Assembly: GCA_021783695.1 (NCBI GenBank) | Contig: JAJXTO010000007.1 | Coordinates: 11,630 to 75,629 of the forward strand | Length of the DNA stretch: 64,000 bases | Reading direction: 5' to 3' | Source of the DNA: Pseudomonadota bacterium | Lineage (GTDB): Bacteria > Pseudomonadota > Gammaproteobacteria > Burkholderiales > Burkholderiaceae_C | In this document: positions 8,921 to 19,659 of the stretch, one piece after another | How positions within the stretch are numbered: position 1 is the stretch's first letter | Layout: each line of letters begins with the position of its first letter | Made by a program: the position numbers and the translations under genes | Notes under the pieces: generated by a model | Seen by the model: the letters and a program-made list of their open reading frames with translations, nothing else | What the model was told of the DNA's origin: nothing | Database searches by the model: none

Positions 8921-9027
8921 GAGGGCGTGCACCTCTCGGCCGATACGCTTTGCACTGCAGCATTTTCTGATCAACCTACAGCACGCAGGTTTTATCCTCA
9001 ACGCCTTTCACGTCTCACGGAGCGGTC

Positions 9028-11238
9028 ATGTCCTTACTCTCGTCCCTGTTCGGAACGAAAAACAAAGAATCTCAAACCGACACCGAAATCGCGCCCACGG
9101 GGTATGGCCGGTCGGGACAGGAAACCCTGCAGATCGACTCCAGCATCAACGACCCCGCCAACGCGCTGCAACAGGCGCAAGGCAACAGGCCGCTGATCCT
9201 GCGCCTGCCCATGATCAGCCGCATGCTGCTGGCGCAGCAGCAGCGCTTTTTCGGCATGGTGCTCATCATTTCGCTGGTGCTCCTGGGGCTGACCCTGATC
9301 CTTGTGTTGCGCGGCACATCCGAATCGGCCAAGCAACTCGAGTCCGTCGGCGCGGCGCTGACCCAGTCGCAGCGATTGGCGCGCTCGATGAATGCAGCCT
9401 TGCTGGGAAGCAAAGAAGCCTTTGCCACGGTGCGCTCGAGCGCGGACGCCCTGAAAACCGAGGTGTCCGTGCTCCAGCAAACCTCCCCGCCGATTGGCGC
9501 GCAGGCGCTGCTCGACAAAATCGGGCCGGAAACCGACAGCACACTCAAAAACGCGGATCTGCTGCTCAAGCAGGAAACCGTGCTGACCACCACGGCGCAG
9601 CAGCTCACGGACATCAACCGGCAGACCGACGCCCTGCTCGACAGCGCGCAAACCCTGACCTCGCTGCTGCTGCAGCAAAGGTCCACTGCGGGCAATATCA
9701 ATGCAGCCAGCCAGCTCGCCATGCTGACGCAGCGTATCGACAAATCGGCCAACGCCTTTCTGTCGTTCCAGGGCGTGCGTCCCGAAGCGGTGTTCAGCCT
9801 CGGCAAGGATCTGAGCACATTCAACGATCTGAGCAAGGGCCTGCTCGATGGCAATGCCGACATGCAGCTCACCGCACTGTCCGATTCCCAGGCACGCCAG
9901 CAGTTGCAAAACCTGATTCAGACCTACACCAAGACCGAGGCTGCTGCCCGTACCCTGCTGGCCAATCTGCCAGGGCTGGCCGCCGCCCGCGAAGCGCAAA
10001 ACGCCGTGCTCGCAACCTCCGGCCAGCTCTACGACAGCCTCAATCAACTGCAAGGCCTGTACTCCTCCCGCACCGGCGTGAGCTGGCCAGCGATTGCGTT
10101 CCTCGCCCTGCTGGGCCTGCTGGCCATCATCGCGGCGACCGACCTGATCTACATCATGCTGAACGAAGCCCGCCAGCGCGCCACGCTGGTGGAACTGCAG
10201 CGCCGCCAGACCGAGCGGCAGGAGCTCGAAGCCCGGCGCACCAACGAGTCCAACCAGGCGGCCATTCTGCGGCTGATGAACGAACTGCAAACCGTGGCCG
10301 AAGGCGACCTCACGCAGCAGGCCACCGTGACCGAGGACATCACCGGCGCCATCGCCGACTCGGTGAACTACACCGTGGAAGAACTGCGCACCCTGGTGGG
10401 ACAGGTGCAGCAAACCGCCGACCAGGTGGGCGAAGGCGCAGGGCAGGCGCAGACCACCTCCGACCGCCTGATGCAGAGCGCCGACGAACAGCTCAAAAAA
10501 ATTCGCGAAACCGGTCAGTCGGTGCTCGACATGGCCCAGCGCATCAATCAGGTCTCGGTGCAGGCCCAGCAGTCGGCCCAGGTGGCAAACCAGTCGCTGC
10601 AGGCCGCCGAGCAAGGCCAGCGCGCTGTGCGCAATTCCATCGACGGCATGAACAGCATCCGCGAGCAGATTCAGGACACCTCCAAGCGCATCAAGCGGCT
10701 GGGCGAGTCGTCGCAGGAGATCGGCGAAATCACCGAGCTGATCTCCGACATCACCGAGCAGACCAACGTGCTGGCCTTGAACGCTGCCATTCAGGCCGCG
10801 TCCGCCGGTGAAGCGGGTCGCGGCTTCTCGGTGGTGGCCGAGGAAGTGCAGCGGCTGGCCGAGCGCTCGGCCGAATCGGCCAAGCAGATTGCCGCGCTGG
10901 TGCGCACCATTCAGACCGATACCCAGGACGCCGTGGCGGCCATGGAAAAGAGTACGCAGGGTGTGGTCGAAGGAGCCAAACTGGCCGACAACGCCGGTGC
11001 CGCGCTGGCGCAGATCGACCAGGTGTCGCGCCAGCTTGCCGAGCTGATCACCCAGATCTCGCAGCAGACCCAGTTGGAGGCGACCTCCGCCAACAAGGTG
11101 GCAGACAACATCCAGAGCATTTTCACCGTGACCGAGCAAACCTCCGAGGGCACGCGCTCCACCGCGTCGCTGGTGCGCGAACTCGCCCGCGTTGCCGACG
11201 ATCTGCGCCAGTCGGTCTCACGGTTCAAGATCAACTGA
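9028..11238 (+). CDS. pilJ: Type IV pilus methyl-accepting chemotaxis protein PilJ
   Basis: 736 residues. N-terminal cytoplasmic stretch of about 70 residues, transmembrane helix at about 76-96 ([21 protein letters not shown]), a long helical PilJ-type sensor region rich in Gln/Leu/Ala, a second helix around 352-373 ([24 protein letters not shown]), a HAMP-like linker and the signalling domain. The receptor hairpin tip is visible as [25 protein letters not shown] followed by [20 protein letters not shown]. In Pil-Chp systems PilJ senses pilus-related input and controls the kinase. No pilK methyltransferase or chpB methylesterase gene is seen in this cluster. Confidence 0.94.
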   Translation: MSLLSSLFGTKNKESQTDTEIAPTGYGRSGQETLQIDSSINDPANALQQAQGNRPLILRLPMISRMLLAQQQRFFGMVLIISLVLLGLTLILVLRGTSESAKQLESVGAALTQSQRLARSMNAALLGSKEAFATVRSSADALKTEVSVLQQTSPPIGAQALLDKIGPETDSTLKNADLLLKQETVLTTTAQQLTDINRQTDALLDSAQTLTSLLLQQRSTAGNINAASQLAMLTQRIDKSANAFLSFQGVRPEAVFSLGKDLSTFNDLSKGLLDGNADMQLTALSDSQARQQLQNLIQTYTKTEAAARTLLANLPGLAAAREAQNAVLATSGQLYDSLNQLQGLYSSRTGVSWPAIAFLALLGLLAIIAATDLIYIMLNEARQRATLVELQRRQTERQELEARRTNESNQAAILRLMNELQTVAEGDLTQQATVTEDITGAIADSVNYTVEELRTLVGQVQQTADQVGEGAGQAQTTSDRLMQSADEQLKKIRETGQSVLDMAQRINQVSVQAQQSAQVANQSLQAAEQGQRAVRNSIDGMNSIREQIQDTSKRIKRLGESSQEIGEITELISDITEQTNVLALNAAIQAASAGEAGRGFSVVAEEVQRLAERSAESAKQIAALVRTIQTDTQDAVAAMEKSTQGVVEGAKLADNAGAALAQIDQVSRQLAELITQISQQTQLEATSANKVADNIQSIFTVTEQTSEGTRSTASLVRELARVADDLRQSVSRFKIN

Positions 11239-11287
11239 ACCGCCTCCATTCACCGCCTCCCAACGTCCGTTCCTCGGCTTTTCCGGC

Positions 11288-14200
11288 ATGAACACAGTCC
11301 CCGCTTCGAACCCCGCCGTGCACGCTGCCCCTGAAGTGGACATGGGGCCGCTGGCCTGGTTGCTGGACCAGATCAGCGACAACCTCCAGTCCGCCCGCAC
11401 GGCACTCAAGCGCGCCTCCCTGCAGCAGGACGACGGCGTCCTCGGATCGAGCCAAGCCGAAAAATCCGACCTGCGCACTGCACGCACCCAGGTGCACCAG
11501 GCTGCCGGGGCCATCGAACTGCTGGGATTCTTCGGCGCGGCGCGGCTGATGCAGGCCGCGGAAAGCGCGCTCGACCGGCTGATCGAGCATCCGGAAAAAC
11601 TCGATGCATCGGCGCAGCAACGCTTCGAAGCCGGCTTCAACGCCCTGGTCGATTACCTCGAATCCCAGCGTGCCGGCAAGAACGAGCCTGCGCTCAAGCT
11701 CTACCCCCAGTACCGCGACCTGATGGAACTGGCGCAGGCCGAGCGCATTCACCCCGCCGATCTGTGGGACTACGACTGGACCTGGCCCGAGCCCCCCGCG
11801 CTGCCGGACACACAGCCACTCAATGCCGACGACCGGGCGCAGTTCGAAAGGGGGCTGCTGCATGTGCTGCGCGGGCAGCAAACCGGCACCGCCATACGCG
11901 ATCTCGACACGGTGGCGCGCAAGGCGCAGGCAAACGGCCAAGGCCCGACCGCCAGCCTGTGGTGGCTTGCGCGCGGTCTGTTCGAGGCCATCGACGCCAA
12001 ACTGCTGGCGCCCGACCTGGACATCAAGCGCCTGCTGAACCGTCTCAACCTGCAGTTGCGCAGCCAGCTGCAAGGCCAGAGCCCTGCGCCGCAGCGACTC
12101 GGCCACGACCTCACTTTTTTCTGCGCCCAAGCCCTGCACGGCAGCGGCAATGCGAACGCGCTCGACCTTCCCGTCCTGCGCGCCATCGACAGCAAACTCC
12201 AGCTTGCCGCCGCGCCGTTCGCCGATTACCACCAGAGCCATTTCGGCTTGATCGACCCGGCTCTCGTGCAGCAGGTGAGAAAGCGCGTCCAGACTCTGCG
12301 CGACGCCTGGAGCGCCCTGGCCGGCCATGCGCAAACCCACCTCGATCCGGCGCGCATGGCTCGCCTGGTCGAATTGGCGCAGGCCCTGCAACAGCCGATG
12401 CGCACCCTCACTCCGGGCAGCGAAGCGCTGGCCGAGGCGCTGGCGGCGTTATTCAAGAAAATCAGCGCACGCAACGACTTTCTCACGCCGGAACGCGCAC
12501 TCGACGCCGCCACCGCCATCCTGTTCCTTGAAATCAGCTTCGCGCATTTCCGCCCCGAGGAGCAGCGTTTCCTCGAGCGTGCGCAAATCCTCACCCAGCG
12601 TCTGAACCAAAGCGCAGACGGCGTCACCCCCGATCCGCTCGCAGGGTGGATGGAAGACCTGTTCCGCAAGGCGTCCGAATCGCAGACCATGGGCAGCGTG
12701 GTGCAGGAACTGCGCGCCGATATGAGCACCGTGGAAAAGCTGCTCGACGCCTATTTCCGCGATCCCTCGCAGAAACCCGAGCTGGCCCAGGTGCCCCACC
12801 TGCTGTCGCAGATGCGCGGCGTGTTCTCGGTACTCGGCGTTGACGTGGCGAGCACCGCCCTGAGTTATCTGCGCGGCGAAATCGACGCGTTGCTGGGTTC
12901 GGACGCACCGCCGGACACCCAGCGTTTCGACGCCCTGGCCAGCAACATCGGCGTGCTCGGCTTTCTGGTGGACATGCTGTCCTATCAGCCTGAACTGGCC
13001 AAGACCCTGTTCGTGTTCGACCACGACCAGAAGGTGCTGCGCGCCGTCGTGCCGTCCATCCAGCGCACCGCACCGCCCACTCAGCAGCAAGACGTCGAGC
13101 ACGCCGCGCAACAGCTCAAACACGAGATTGCTCAGGGTCTTCCCCCCGAACAGACCGAGCAGCGTCTGGCCCAGCTCCGCGCCGAAGCCGCGCTTGCCGG
13201 TGTGCCCGACATGCCTGCGCGGTTGCTGCAGGCCGAGCCCCCCGTCGAACCGCGGACCCAACCGACAAGCGCCGCAGACCTGCCGGTCGCCGAGTCTGAG
13301 GTGCAGGGCGAACCCTTGGCGCCCCTCGCACCAATCTCCAGCGCCCCCGACACCGTGCCGCCCGCGGTCGCGGAAGACAACAACGCCGAGGACGAGCTCA
13401 CCGACATCTTCCTGGAAGAAGCGCGGGAAGTCATCGGCAACGCCGAGGCGCAACTGCAGCATCTGCGGGAATTTCCGGAAGACGAAGGCGCGCTCACCAG
13501 CCTGCGCCGCGGCTTCCACACCCTCAAGGGCAGTTCGCGCATGGTTGGCCTGCGCGAATATGGAGAAGCCGCCTGGGCGCTGGAGCAGGTGTTCAATCGC
13601 CAGATCGCAGACCAGCACCGCGCCACGCCCGGCCTGCTCGATCTCGCTCAGCATGCACTCAAGGAACTCGGCCAGTGGACCGAGGCCATCGCACACAACG
13701 AGGCTGATGCGTTCGGCAGCGACGCGTTGCGCCGTGCCGCCGAGGCCTATTCCGCAGGCACATCCGCCGACGCCCAGACACCCGCAGCAGTCCAGGCCCC
13801 AACGGAAGAACCTGCTGTGCAGGTGCCAGCAACCACCGCTCCGCAGACGCATGAAGACGCCGAAGCGCCGCCCGGCGAGACACATGCCCCGACCGACTTC
13901 GACGCCCTGTTCGCCGGGATCGATCTCGAACTTCCGGCGCTGGACGCGACCTCCAGCGTCGCCCCACAGGTCGAAGAACTCGACAGGGCAGCCTTCGAGG
14001 CTGCGCTGTCCGCGCAAGAACAGCTGCATTTGGACGAGGCCACCGCAGCCCGGCCCGAGCAGACCGAACCCACGCCCCAGCACGGTGACTTGGTTGCGGA
14101 AGACGCCGCCGTCCGGCAGATCGGCGAGTTGCGCATTCCCACCCCGCTCTACAACATCTACCTGGCCGAAGCGGACGAGCTGTCCCGCAATCTGCAGAGC

Positions 14201-17092
14201 GAAGTCCACGCCTGGCTGAGCGACACCGGCCAGCCCGTCGGGGAATACGCCGTCATTGCCGCGCACAAACTCGCCGGCAGTTCCGCCACCGTGGGCCTGC
14301 GCAGCGTGGCCGATCTCGCCAGCCAGACCGAGCATGCGCTCGATGCCTTGCGCGAGCTGCCGACGCACGCCGCGCTGCCCGCAGACCTCGACGCGCTTGC
14401 GCAGGCCGCGAGCGACATCAAGCAACTGCTGCATCAGTTCGCCGCCGGCTTCCTCAAGCCCGTTCAGCCCGAATTGCTCGCGCGGCTCGACGCGCTGCGC
14501 GAGGCGGCGCAGGCCGTGGCCGCAACTCCCGCCGAAGCGCCGCAAGCCGCCGCTGCACCGCAGATGGACACGGTTGCAGCAGAGTCTGCGCCTTCGCCTC
14601 ACCCCAGCGCAGCAGACGACACCGCGCCCCTGTTCGATTCCACCTTGCCGCACGATAGTGGCGCGGCGCTTGCAGCCCCGCCCGATCAACTCGTCGATGC
14701 CATCGACCCGGATCTGTTCCCGATTTTCGAGGAAGAGGCGGGCGAACTCCTGCCCGCACTGGCGGCCAGTCTGCGCCAGTGGGAGCAGCACCCCATGGAT
14801 GTCGCCCCGGCGGCGCAGGCCATGCGCGCCCTGCACACCCTCAAGGGCAGCGCGCGCATGGCGGGTGCCATGCAGCTGGGCGACCTGGCGCACCAACTCG
14901 AATCCGACATTGATTCCCTCACCGCCAACACGCCGGTGAACGAAGCCGATCTGGCCGAACTGCTCGGCCGTTTCGATCATCTCAACACCCGTTTCGACCG
15001 TCTATGCGGCGCAGCGCAGCGCGGTGAAAGCCAATTGGTCGATCTGCCCGTGACCGGCCCGTCCGAAGTCTTCACCCCGGACGCCAAACCGCTCGCCACC
15101 CTCACCCCGGTCGCGCCTGCCGCACCCGCCCCACACGCCGCCGCCGAGCACGCCGCGCGCATGGTGACCCCGCGCATCGCGGCACAGGCGGTGCGCGTGC
15201 GCGCCGGGCTGCTCGACCGTCTGGTCAATCAGGCGGGTGAAATCACCATTTCGCGCGCCCGTCTGGAAAGCGAATTCGGCGCCATCCGCAGCTCGGTGGG
15301 CGATCTGAGCGACAACCTCGACCGCCTGCGGCAGCAGGTGCGCGAAATCGAAATCCAGGCCGAAGCGCAGATGAGTGCGCAGGTGCAGGCCGCGCGGGAC
15401 GAGCACCGCGAGTTCGACCCGCTGGAATTCGACCGCTTCACCCGCACGCAGGAACTGACCCGCATGATGGCCGAGTCGGTCAACGACATCGCCATGGTGC
15501 AGGGCACCCTCGGCCGTCTGCTGCGCGAGGTGGACGACGACATGACCCGTCAGGCGCGCCAGACCCGCGAGCTGCAGCGCGACCTGCTGCGCACCCGCAT
15601 GGTGGAATTCGACAGCCTGTCCGAGCGGCTGTACCGCACAGTGCGCCAGGCGGCCAAAGACCTCAACAAGGCCGTGCGGCTGGAGATCATCGGCGGCACC
15701 ATCGAGCTCGACCGCGGGGTGTTGGAGCGCGTGTCCGGCAGCTTCGACCACTTGCTGCGCAACGCCGTGGCGCACGGCATCGAAACCGCGGAAGAACGCC
15801 GGGCCGCTGGCAAACCCGCAGTCGGCACCCTCACCCTGAGCCTGCGACAAGACGGCAATGAAGTGGTCATCACCCTGGCGGACGACGGCCGCGGTCTGAA
15901 CTACACCGCCATCCGCGCCAAGGCCGAGCGCCTCGGCCTCGTCGCCCCCGGGCAAGCCATCTCCGACGAAGAACTGACACAACTGGTCTTCCGCCCCAAC
16001 TTCAGCAGCGCCGAAAGCACCACTGCGGTGGCTGGCCGTGGCGTGGGGCTGGACGTGGTGCGCACCGAAGTCAATGCCTTGGGCGGCCGGGTGCTGCTCG
16101 ACAACCAGCCCGGCGCCGGCGCGCGTTTCACCCTGCTGCTGCCGCTGACCACCGCGATCACCCATGTGGTGCTGCTGCGGACCGGCGCCACGCTGTATGC
16201 CGTGCCCGCCAACCTGGTGGACATCGTGCTGCGCTTCAAGCCCGAGCAGATCGCCAGCGCGGCGCGCGCGCTGAGCATCGACTATGCCAACAGCACCCTG
16301 CCGTTCTACTGGCTGGGCGCCCTGCTCGGGCAATCCGGCCAGAGCAGCGAGCCGTTTGGCAAGAGCGTGCCGGTGGTCGTGATTCGCAGTGCAACCCAGC
16401 GCGTGGCCATTCAGGTGGACGAAGTCGTGGGCAACCGCGAAGTGGTCGTGAAGAACCTCGGTCCCCAGCTTTCCCGCGTGCCCGGCCTGGCCGGCATCTC
16501 GGTGCTGCCTTCGGGCGATCCCGCGCTGATCTACAACCCGGTGGCGCTGGCCTCGGTGTATGGCCCCGATGCCGTATCGCGCATGCAGGCCGCGCTGCTG
16601 GCTCCTGCGCCCCAGGCTGCCTTGGCCGAACCCGCCACGCCAGCGGCCGACGACGCGCAACCTGCTGCCCCGGCCGTGGCAGAAGCCGCCGTACCGCGCA
16701 GCGCTGCGCCGCTCATCCTGGTGGTGGACGACTCCATCACCGTGCGTCGCGTCACGCAGCGCTTCCTCACCCGCAACGGCTATCTGGTGCAACTGGCCAA
16801 GGACGGCCTGGACGCGCTGGAACAGTTGCAGCAGGCCAGCACCCTGCCTGACGTCATCCTGCTCGACATCGAAATGCCGCGCATGGACGGCTTCGACCTG
16901 ACACGCAACATCCGCGCCGATGCGCGGCTGCAGAAGCTGCCCATCATCATGATCACCTCGCGCATCGCCGACAAGCACCGCAACTACGCCGCGCAGCTCG
17001 GGGTGAATCATTACCTGGGCAAGCCATACTCCGAGACCGAGCTGTTGCAGCTCATTCAGGAGTTTTCTGCCCGGACGGCGCAGCCAGCCTGA
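11288..17092 (+). CDS. pilL: Hybrid CheA-type sensor kinase PilL/ChpA
   Basis: 1934 residues. N-terminal region with degenerate Hpt-like helices, then clear Hpt modules: FHTLKGSSRMVGL near residue 742, an AHKLAGSSATVGL variant near 991, and ALHTLKGSARMAG near 1181; low-complexity Ala/Pro linkers join them. The CheA core follows: dimerisation helices, HATPase with HLLRNAVAHGIE near 1490 and GRGVGLDVVRTEV, a CheW-like domain (about 1610-1755), and a C-terminal receiver with VVDDSITVRR and LLDIEMPRMDGF (about 1807-1931). It phosphorylates PilG and PilH. I used the ATG of MNTVPASN, 49 bases after pilJ; the track start lies inside pilJ. Confidence 0.94.
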   Translation: MNTVPASNPAVHAAPEVDMGPLAWLLDQISDNLQSARTALKRASLQQDDGVLGSSQAEKSDLRTARTQVHQAAGAIELLGFFGAARLMQAAESALDRLIEHPEKLDASAQQRFEAGFNALVDYLESQRAGKNEPALKLYPQYRDLMELAQAERIHPADLWDYDWTWPEPPALPDTQPLNADDRAQFERGLLHVLRGQQTGTAIRDLDTVARKAQANGQGPTASLWWLARGLFEAIDAKLLAPDLDIKRLLNRLNLQLRSQLQGQSPAPQRLGHDLTFFCAQALHGSGNANALDLPVLRAIDSKLQLAAAPFADYHQSHFGLIDPALVQQVRKRVQTLRDAWSALAGHAQTHLDPARMARLVELAQALQQPMRTLTPGSEALAEALAALFKKISARNDFLTPERALDAATAILFLEISFAHFRPEEQRFLERAQILTQRLNQSADGVTPDPLAGWMEDLFRKASESQTMGSVVQELRADMSTVEKLLDAYFRDPSQKPELAQVPHLLSQMRGVFSVLGVDVASTALSYLRGEIDALLGSDAPPDTQRFDALASNIGVLGFLVDMLSYQPELAKTLFVFDHDQKVLRAVVPSIQRTAPPTQQQDVEHAAQQLKHEIAQGLPPEQTEQRLAQLRAEAALAGVPDMPARLLQAEPPVEPRTQPTSAADLPVAESEVQGEPLAPLAPISSAPDTVPPAVAEDNNAEDELTDIFLEEAREVIGNAEAQLQHLREFPEDEGALTSLRRGFHTLKGSSRMVGLREYGEAAWALEQVFNRQIADQHRATPGLLDLAQHALKELGQWTEAIAHNEADAFGSDALRRAAEAYSAGTSADAQTPAAVQAPTEEPAVQVPATTAPQTHEDAEAPPGETHAPTDFDALFAGIDLELPALDATSSVAPQVEELDRAAFEAALSAQEQLHLDEATAARPEQTEPTPQHGDLVAEDAAVRQIGELRIPTPLYNIYLAEADELSRNLQSEVHAWLSDTGQPVGEYAVIAAHKLAGSSATVGLRSVADLASQTEHALDALRELPTHAALPADLDALAQAASDIKQLLHQFAAGFLKPVQPELLARLDALREAAQAVAATPAEAPQAAAAPQMDTVAAESAPSPHPSAADDTAPLFDSTLPHDSGAALAAPPDQLVDAIDPDLFPIFEEEAGELLPALAASLRQWEQHPMDVAPAAQAMRALHTLKGSARMAGAMQLGDLAHQLESDIDSLTANTPVNEADLAELLGRFDHLNTRFDRLCGAAQRGESQLVDLPVTGPSEVFTPDAKPLATLTPVAPAAPAPHAAAEHAARMVTPRIAAQAVRVRAGLLDRLVNQAGEITISRARLESEFGAIRSSVGDLSDNLDRLRQQVREIEIQAEAQMSAQVQAARDEHREFDPLEFDRFTRTQELTRMMAESVNDIAMVQGTLGRLLREVDDDMTRQARQTRELQRDLLRTRMVEFDSLSERLYRTVRQAAKDLNKAVRLEIIGGTIELDRGVLERVSGSFDHLLRNAVAHGIETAEERRAAGKPAVGTLTLSLRQDGNEVVITLADDGRGLNYTAIRAKAERLGLVAPGQAISDEELTQLVFRPNFSSAESTTAVAGRGVGLDVVRTEVNALGGRVLLDNQPGAGARFTLLLPLTTAITHVVLLRTGATLYAVPANLVDIVLRFKPEQIASAARALSIDYANSTLPFYWLGALLGQSGQSSEPFGKSVPVVVIRSATQRVAIQVDEVVGNREVVVKNLGPQLSRVPGLAGISVLPSGDPALIYNPVALASVYGPDAVSRMQAALLAPAPQAALAEPATPAADDAQPAAPAVAEAAVPRSAAPLILVVDDSITVRRVTQRFLTRNGYLVQLAKDGLDALEQLQQASTLPDVILLDIEMPRMDGFDLTRNIRADARLQKLPIIMITSRIADKHRNYAAQLGVNHYLGKPYSETELLQLIQEFSARTAQPA

Positions 17093-17128
17093 GCACGGGG
17101 TGAATTCGCGCAGAGCGAAATCGGCAGT

Positions 17129-18622
17129 TCAAATTGCCGACTTCACCACCGCATAGCGCTCCAGCGTTTCCGCCCGGGCCAGATCGTGCCGCACCATGGG
17201 CGCGGGATAGCTCTGTCCCAGTCGCACCCCGGCTACGCGCAAGGCGTCTGCGCTGGCCTTCCATGGCGCATGAATGTCCCGGGGCGAGAGCTGCGTCAGC
17301 TCGGGTACATAGCGGCGGATGAAGTCGCCCGACGGATCGAATTTCTCGCTCTGCGCCACCGGATTGAAAATCCGGAAATAGGGCTGTGCATCGCAGCCGC
17401 TGCTCGCCGCCCATTGCCAGCCGCCATTGTTCGCCGCCAGGTCGAAGTCGTTGAGATGGTCGGCGAAATACTGCTCCCCCCAACGCCAGTCGATCCCCAG
17501 ATCCTTGGTCAAAAAGCTGGCCACCACCATGCGCAGGCGGTTGTGCATATAACCGGTGGCATTGATCTGGCGCATGGCCGCGTCCACCAGCGGATAGCCG
17601 GTTCGTCCTTCGCACCAGGCGGCAAACTGCTCCGGGTCGTTGCGCCACAGAATGCGGTCGTAAGCCGGTTTGAACGCACGATGCACCACATGGGGATGGT
17701 GATGAAGGATTTGGAAATAGAAGTCGCGCCACACCAGCTCGGACAGCCACACCTGCGCCCCGCTGCTGCCAGCCTGCATGCGCGCCCAGGCCAGCGCCAC
17801 CAGTTCACGCACGGACACCGTGCCGAAGCGCAGATGCACCGAGAGATAGCTCGGCCCCTTGCGCGCCGGAAAATCGCGCGTCTGGTCGTAGCTGTCGATG
17901 CGCTGGGTGAACGCCTCGACCAGTTCCTGCGCGCCCGCCGCTCCAAGCGGCAGCTTGAGGGTGCGCAGATTGGTCGGCGCAAAACCCAGGTCGCCCAGGC
18001 CTGGAACCGGCTGTTGCAACACATCGGGCAGGTTGGCGAGATCGGTCGCCTGCAGCCGTGTGGCGTGGGGAAGCTGTGGCTGCGCCGCGTAGCGCGCCTG
18101 CCAAGCGGTGCGGTAGGGCGTAAACACCGAGTACGGTGTTCCCTGGCCGGTGAGCAGGTCGTCGCGCTCGAAAATCATGTGCTCTTTCGCCGTGTGAAGC
18201 AGGCGTCCGTCGCGCTGCAGCGCCATCTCCACCGAGGCGTCGCGGCTGCGCGCATCGGGCTCGTCATCGCGGCCGCAGAACACGGCCTGCGCGCCCAGCG
18301 CCGCGGCCAGTGCCGGAATGGCGTCCACCGCGCGGGCATGGCGAACGATCAGCGCGGAGCCCAGATCGCGCAGGGCCGCATCCATTTCTGTGACCGCAGC
18401 ATGAATGAACTCCACCCGCCGATCCGACTGCAGGCCGCGGCGCAACAGCGGATCGAGGATGTCCCGGTCAAACACGAAAACCAGCGCCACCTTCTGGCAA
18501 TGCCGCAACGCCATGTGCAGCGCGGCGTTGTCGCGCAGCCGCAGATCGCGGCGCAGCCAGACCAGGCCGATCCCCTGGGGCGGTACGGTCTCACGGGCTG
18601 GAGGATGGGTGACAGAGGGCAT
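17129..18622 (-). CDS. phr: Deoxyribodipyrimidine photolyase (class I)
   Basis: 497 residues. N-terminal antenna-chromophore domain starting LVWLRRDLRLRDNAAL, and a C-terminal FAD domain with ARKGPSYLSVHLRFGTVS, WLSELVWRDFYFQIL, NNGGWQWAASSGCDAQPYFRIFNP (in part) and FIRRYVPEL, all hallmarks of CPD photolyase/cryptochrome class I. It uses blue light to split cyclobutane pyrimidine dimers. I took the ATG of MPSVTHPP; a possible start four codons upstream (MCFV) cannot be excluded. It is convergent with pilL and divergent from yqgE. Confidence 0.93.
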   Translation of the reverse strand: MPSVTHPPARETVPPQGIGLVWLRRDLRLRDNAALHMALRHCQKVALVFVFDRDILDPLLRRGLQSDRRVEFIHAAVTEMDAALRDLGSALIVRHARAVDAIPALAAALGAQAVFCGRDDEPDARSRDASVEMALQRDGRLLHTAKEHMIFERDDLLTGQGTPYSVFTPYRTAWQARYAAQPQLPHATRLQATDLANLPDVLQQPVPGLGDLGFAPTNLRTLKLPLGAAGAQELVEAFTQRIDSYDQTRDFPARKGPSYLSVHLRFGTVSVRELVALAWARMQAGSSGAQVWLSELVWRDFYFQILHHHPHVVHRAFKPAYDRILWRNDPEQFAAWCEGRTGYPLVDAAMRQINATGYMHNRLRMVVASFLTKDLGIDWRWGEQYFADHLNDFDLAANNGGWQWAASSGCDAQPYFRIFNPVAQSEKFDPSGDFIRRYVPELTQLSPRDIHAPWKASADALRVAGVRLGQSYPAPMVRHDLARAETLERYAVVKSAI

Positions 18623-18704
18623 CACGAAACACATCGAGGCAAGAGGAAGAGCAACCATAACCGAGACGCGCGTAGGCCGTGCGCGGCGCGATAAACTCCA
18701 CATC

Positions 18705-19277
18705 ATGAACCCTCGCCCCGACGCCTCCAATCTCAGCAACCAGTTCCTCATCGCCATGCCGGGCATGGCGGACGACAACTTTGCCGGAACGGTGGTGTTC
18801 GTCTGCGAGCATTCGGCGCGCGGCGCGCTGGGGCTGATCATCAACCGCCCCGCCGACATCACCGTGCAAGAGCTGTTCGAGCGCGTCGGCCTCGACCATG
18901 CGGGCCTGCACGCATCCCAGCCCGTGCTGCAGGGCGGGCCGGTGCAGACCGAGCGCGGCTTTGTGCTGCACGAGGCAACCGGTGCGGTGTATGCCTCCAC
19001 CCTCGGCATTCCCGGCGGGCTGCAGATGACCACGTCCAAGGACGTGCTCGAACACATGGCCGCTGGTGACGGCCCGGCGCGCAGCCTCATCACCCTGGGC
19101 TACTCCGGCTGGAACGCCGGGCAGCTCGAAGAAGAACTCGGGCAGAACGGCTGGCTCACCGTCGAGGCCGACCCCATCGTGCTGTTCGACACGCCCATCG
19201 AAGCCCGTTTCAACGCCGCCATGGCACTGCTGGGCTTCAACCCGGCCATGCTGTCCCAAACCGCGGGACATGCCTGA
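18705..19277 (+). CDS. yqgE: YqgE/AlgH family protein
   Basis: 190 residues. Family signature LSNQFLIAMPGMADDNFAGTVV and CEHSARGALGLIINRP at the N-terminus, and GYSGWNAGQLEEEL in the middle, match the UPF0301 (DUF179) family. The molecular function of the family is not settled. It overlaps ruvX by 8 bases, the same pairing as in many proteobacteria (yqgE-yqgF), and begins the ruvX-pyrRBC'-plsC unit. Confidence 0.93.
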   Translation: MNPRPDASNLSNQFLIAMPGMADDNFAGTVVFVCEHSARGALGLIINRPADITVQELFERVGLDHAGLHASQPVLQGGPVQTERGFVLHEATGAVYASTLGIPGGLQMTTSKDVLEHMAAGDGPARSLITLGYSGWNAGQLEEELGQNGWLTVEADPIVLFDTPIEARFNAAMALLGFNPAMLSQTAGHA

Positions 19278-19656
19278 CATCACGGTGCTGGGTTTCGACT
19301 GGGGCCGCCGCCGCATCGGCACCGCCGTGGGCAACAGCCTCACCCGCACCGCCACGCCGCTGCGCACCCTGCGCGCCGACCGCAACGACCTCAAGTTCGA
19401 CGCCATCGCCGCGCTGATCCAGGAATGGCAGCCGCAGCAACTCGTCGTCGGCCTGCCCTTGCACCCCGACGGCGCGGCACACGACAATACTGCGCACGCC
19501 CGGCGTTTCGCCCGCCAGCTCGAAGGCCGCTTCAGGCTGCCGGTGGCGCTGGTGGATGAACGCTACACCTCTGTCGCCGCCGGAGACGATGGCGCCGAGG
19601 ACGTGGACAGCGCCGCCGCCCAGCTCATCGTCGAACAATACCTGCAGCAACGCTGA
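19270..19656 (+). CDS. ruvX: YqgF/RuvX family nuclease
   Basis: 128 residues, RNase H-like fold. FDWGRRRIGTAVG has the first catalytic aspartate, VVGLPLHPDG the middle motif, LVDERYTSV the glutamate, and DSAAAQLIVEQYL the last aspartate. The family acts in maturation of the 5' end of 16S rRNA and was first described as a putative Holliday junction resolvase. The ATG overlaps the end of yqgE, and pyrR follows after 3 bases. Confidence 0.93.
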   Translation: MPDITVLGFDWGRRRIGTAVGNSLTRTATPLRTLRADRNDLKFDAIAALIQEWQPQQLVVGLPLHPDGAAHDNTAHARRFARQLEGRFRLPVALVDERYTSVAAGDDGAEDVDSAAAQLIVEQYLQQR

Positions 19657-19659
19657 ACC

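Noticed and set aside
12449-14980. 843-residue minus-strand ORF inside pilL
   Set aside because: Antisense to the linker and Hpt part of the hybrid kinase; no signature or start site.
17121-17140. TCGGCA/TGCCGA hairpin between pilL and phr as a terminator
   Set aside because: The stem is only six pairs, has no T-run and reaches into the phr coding end.
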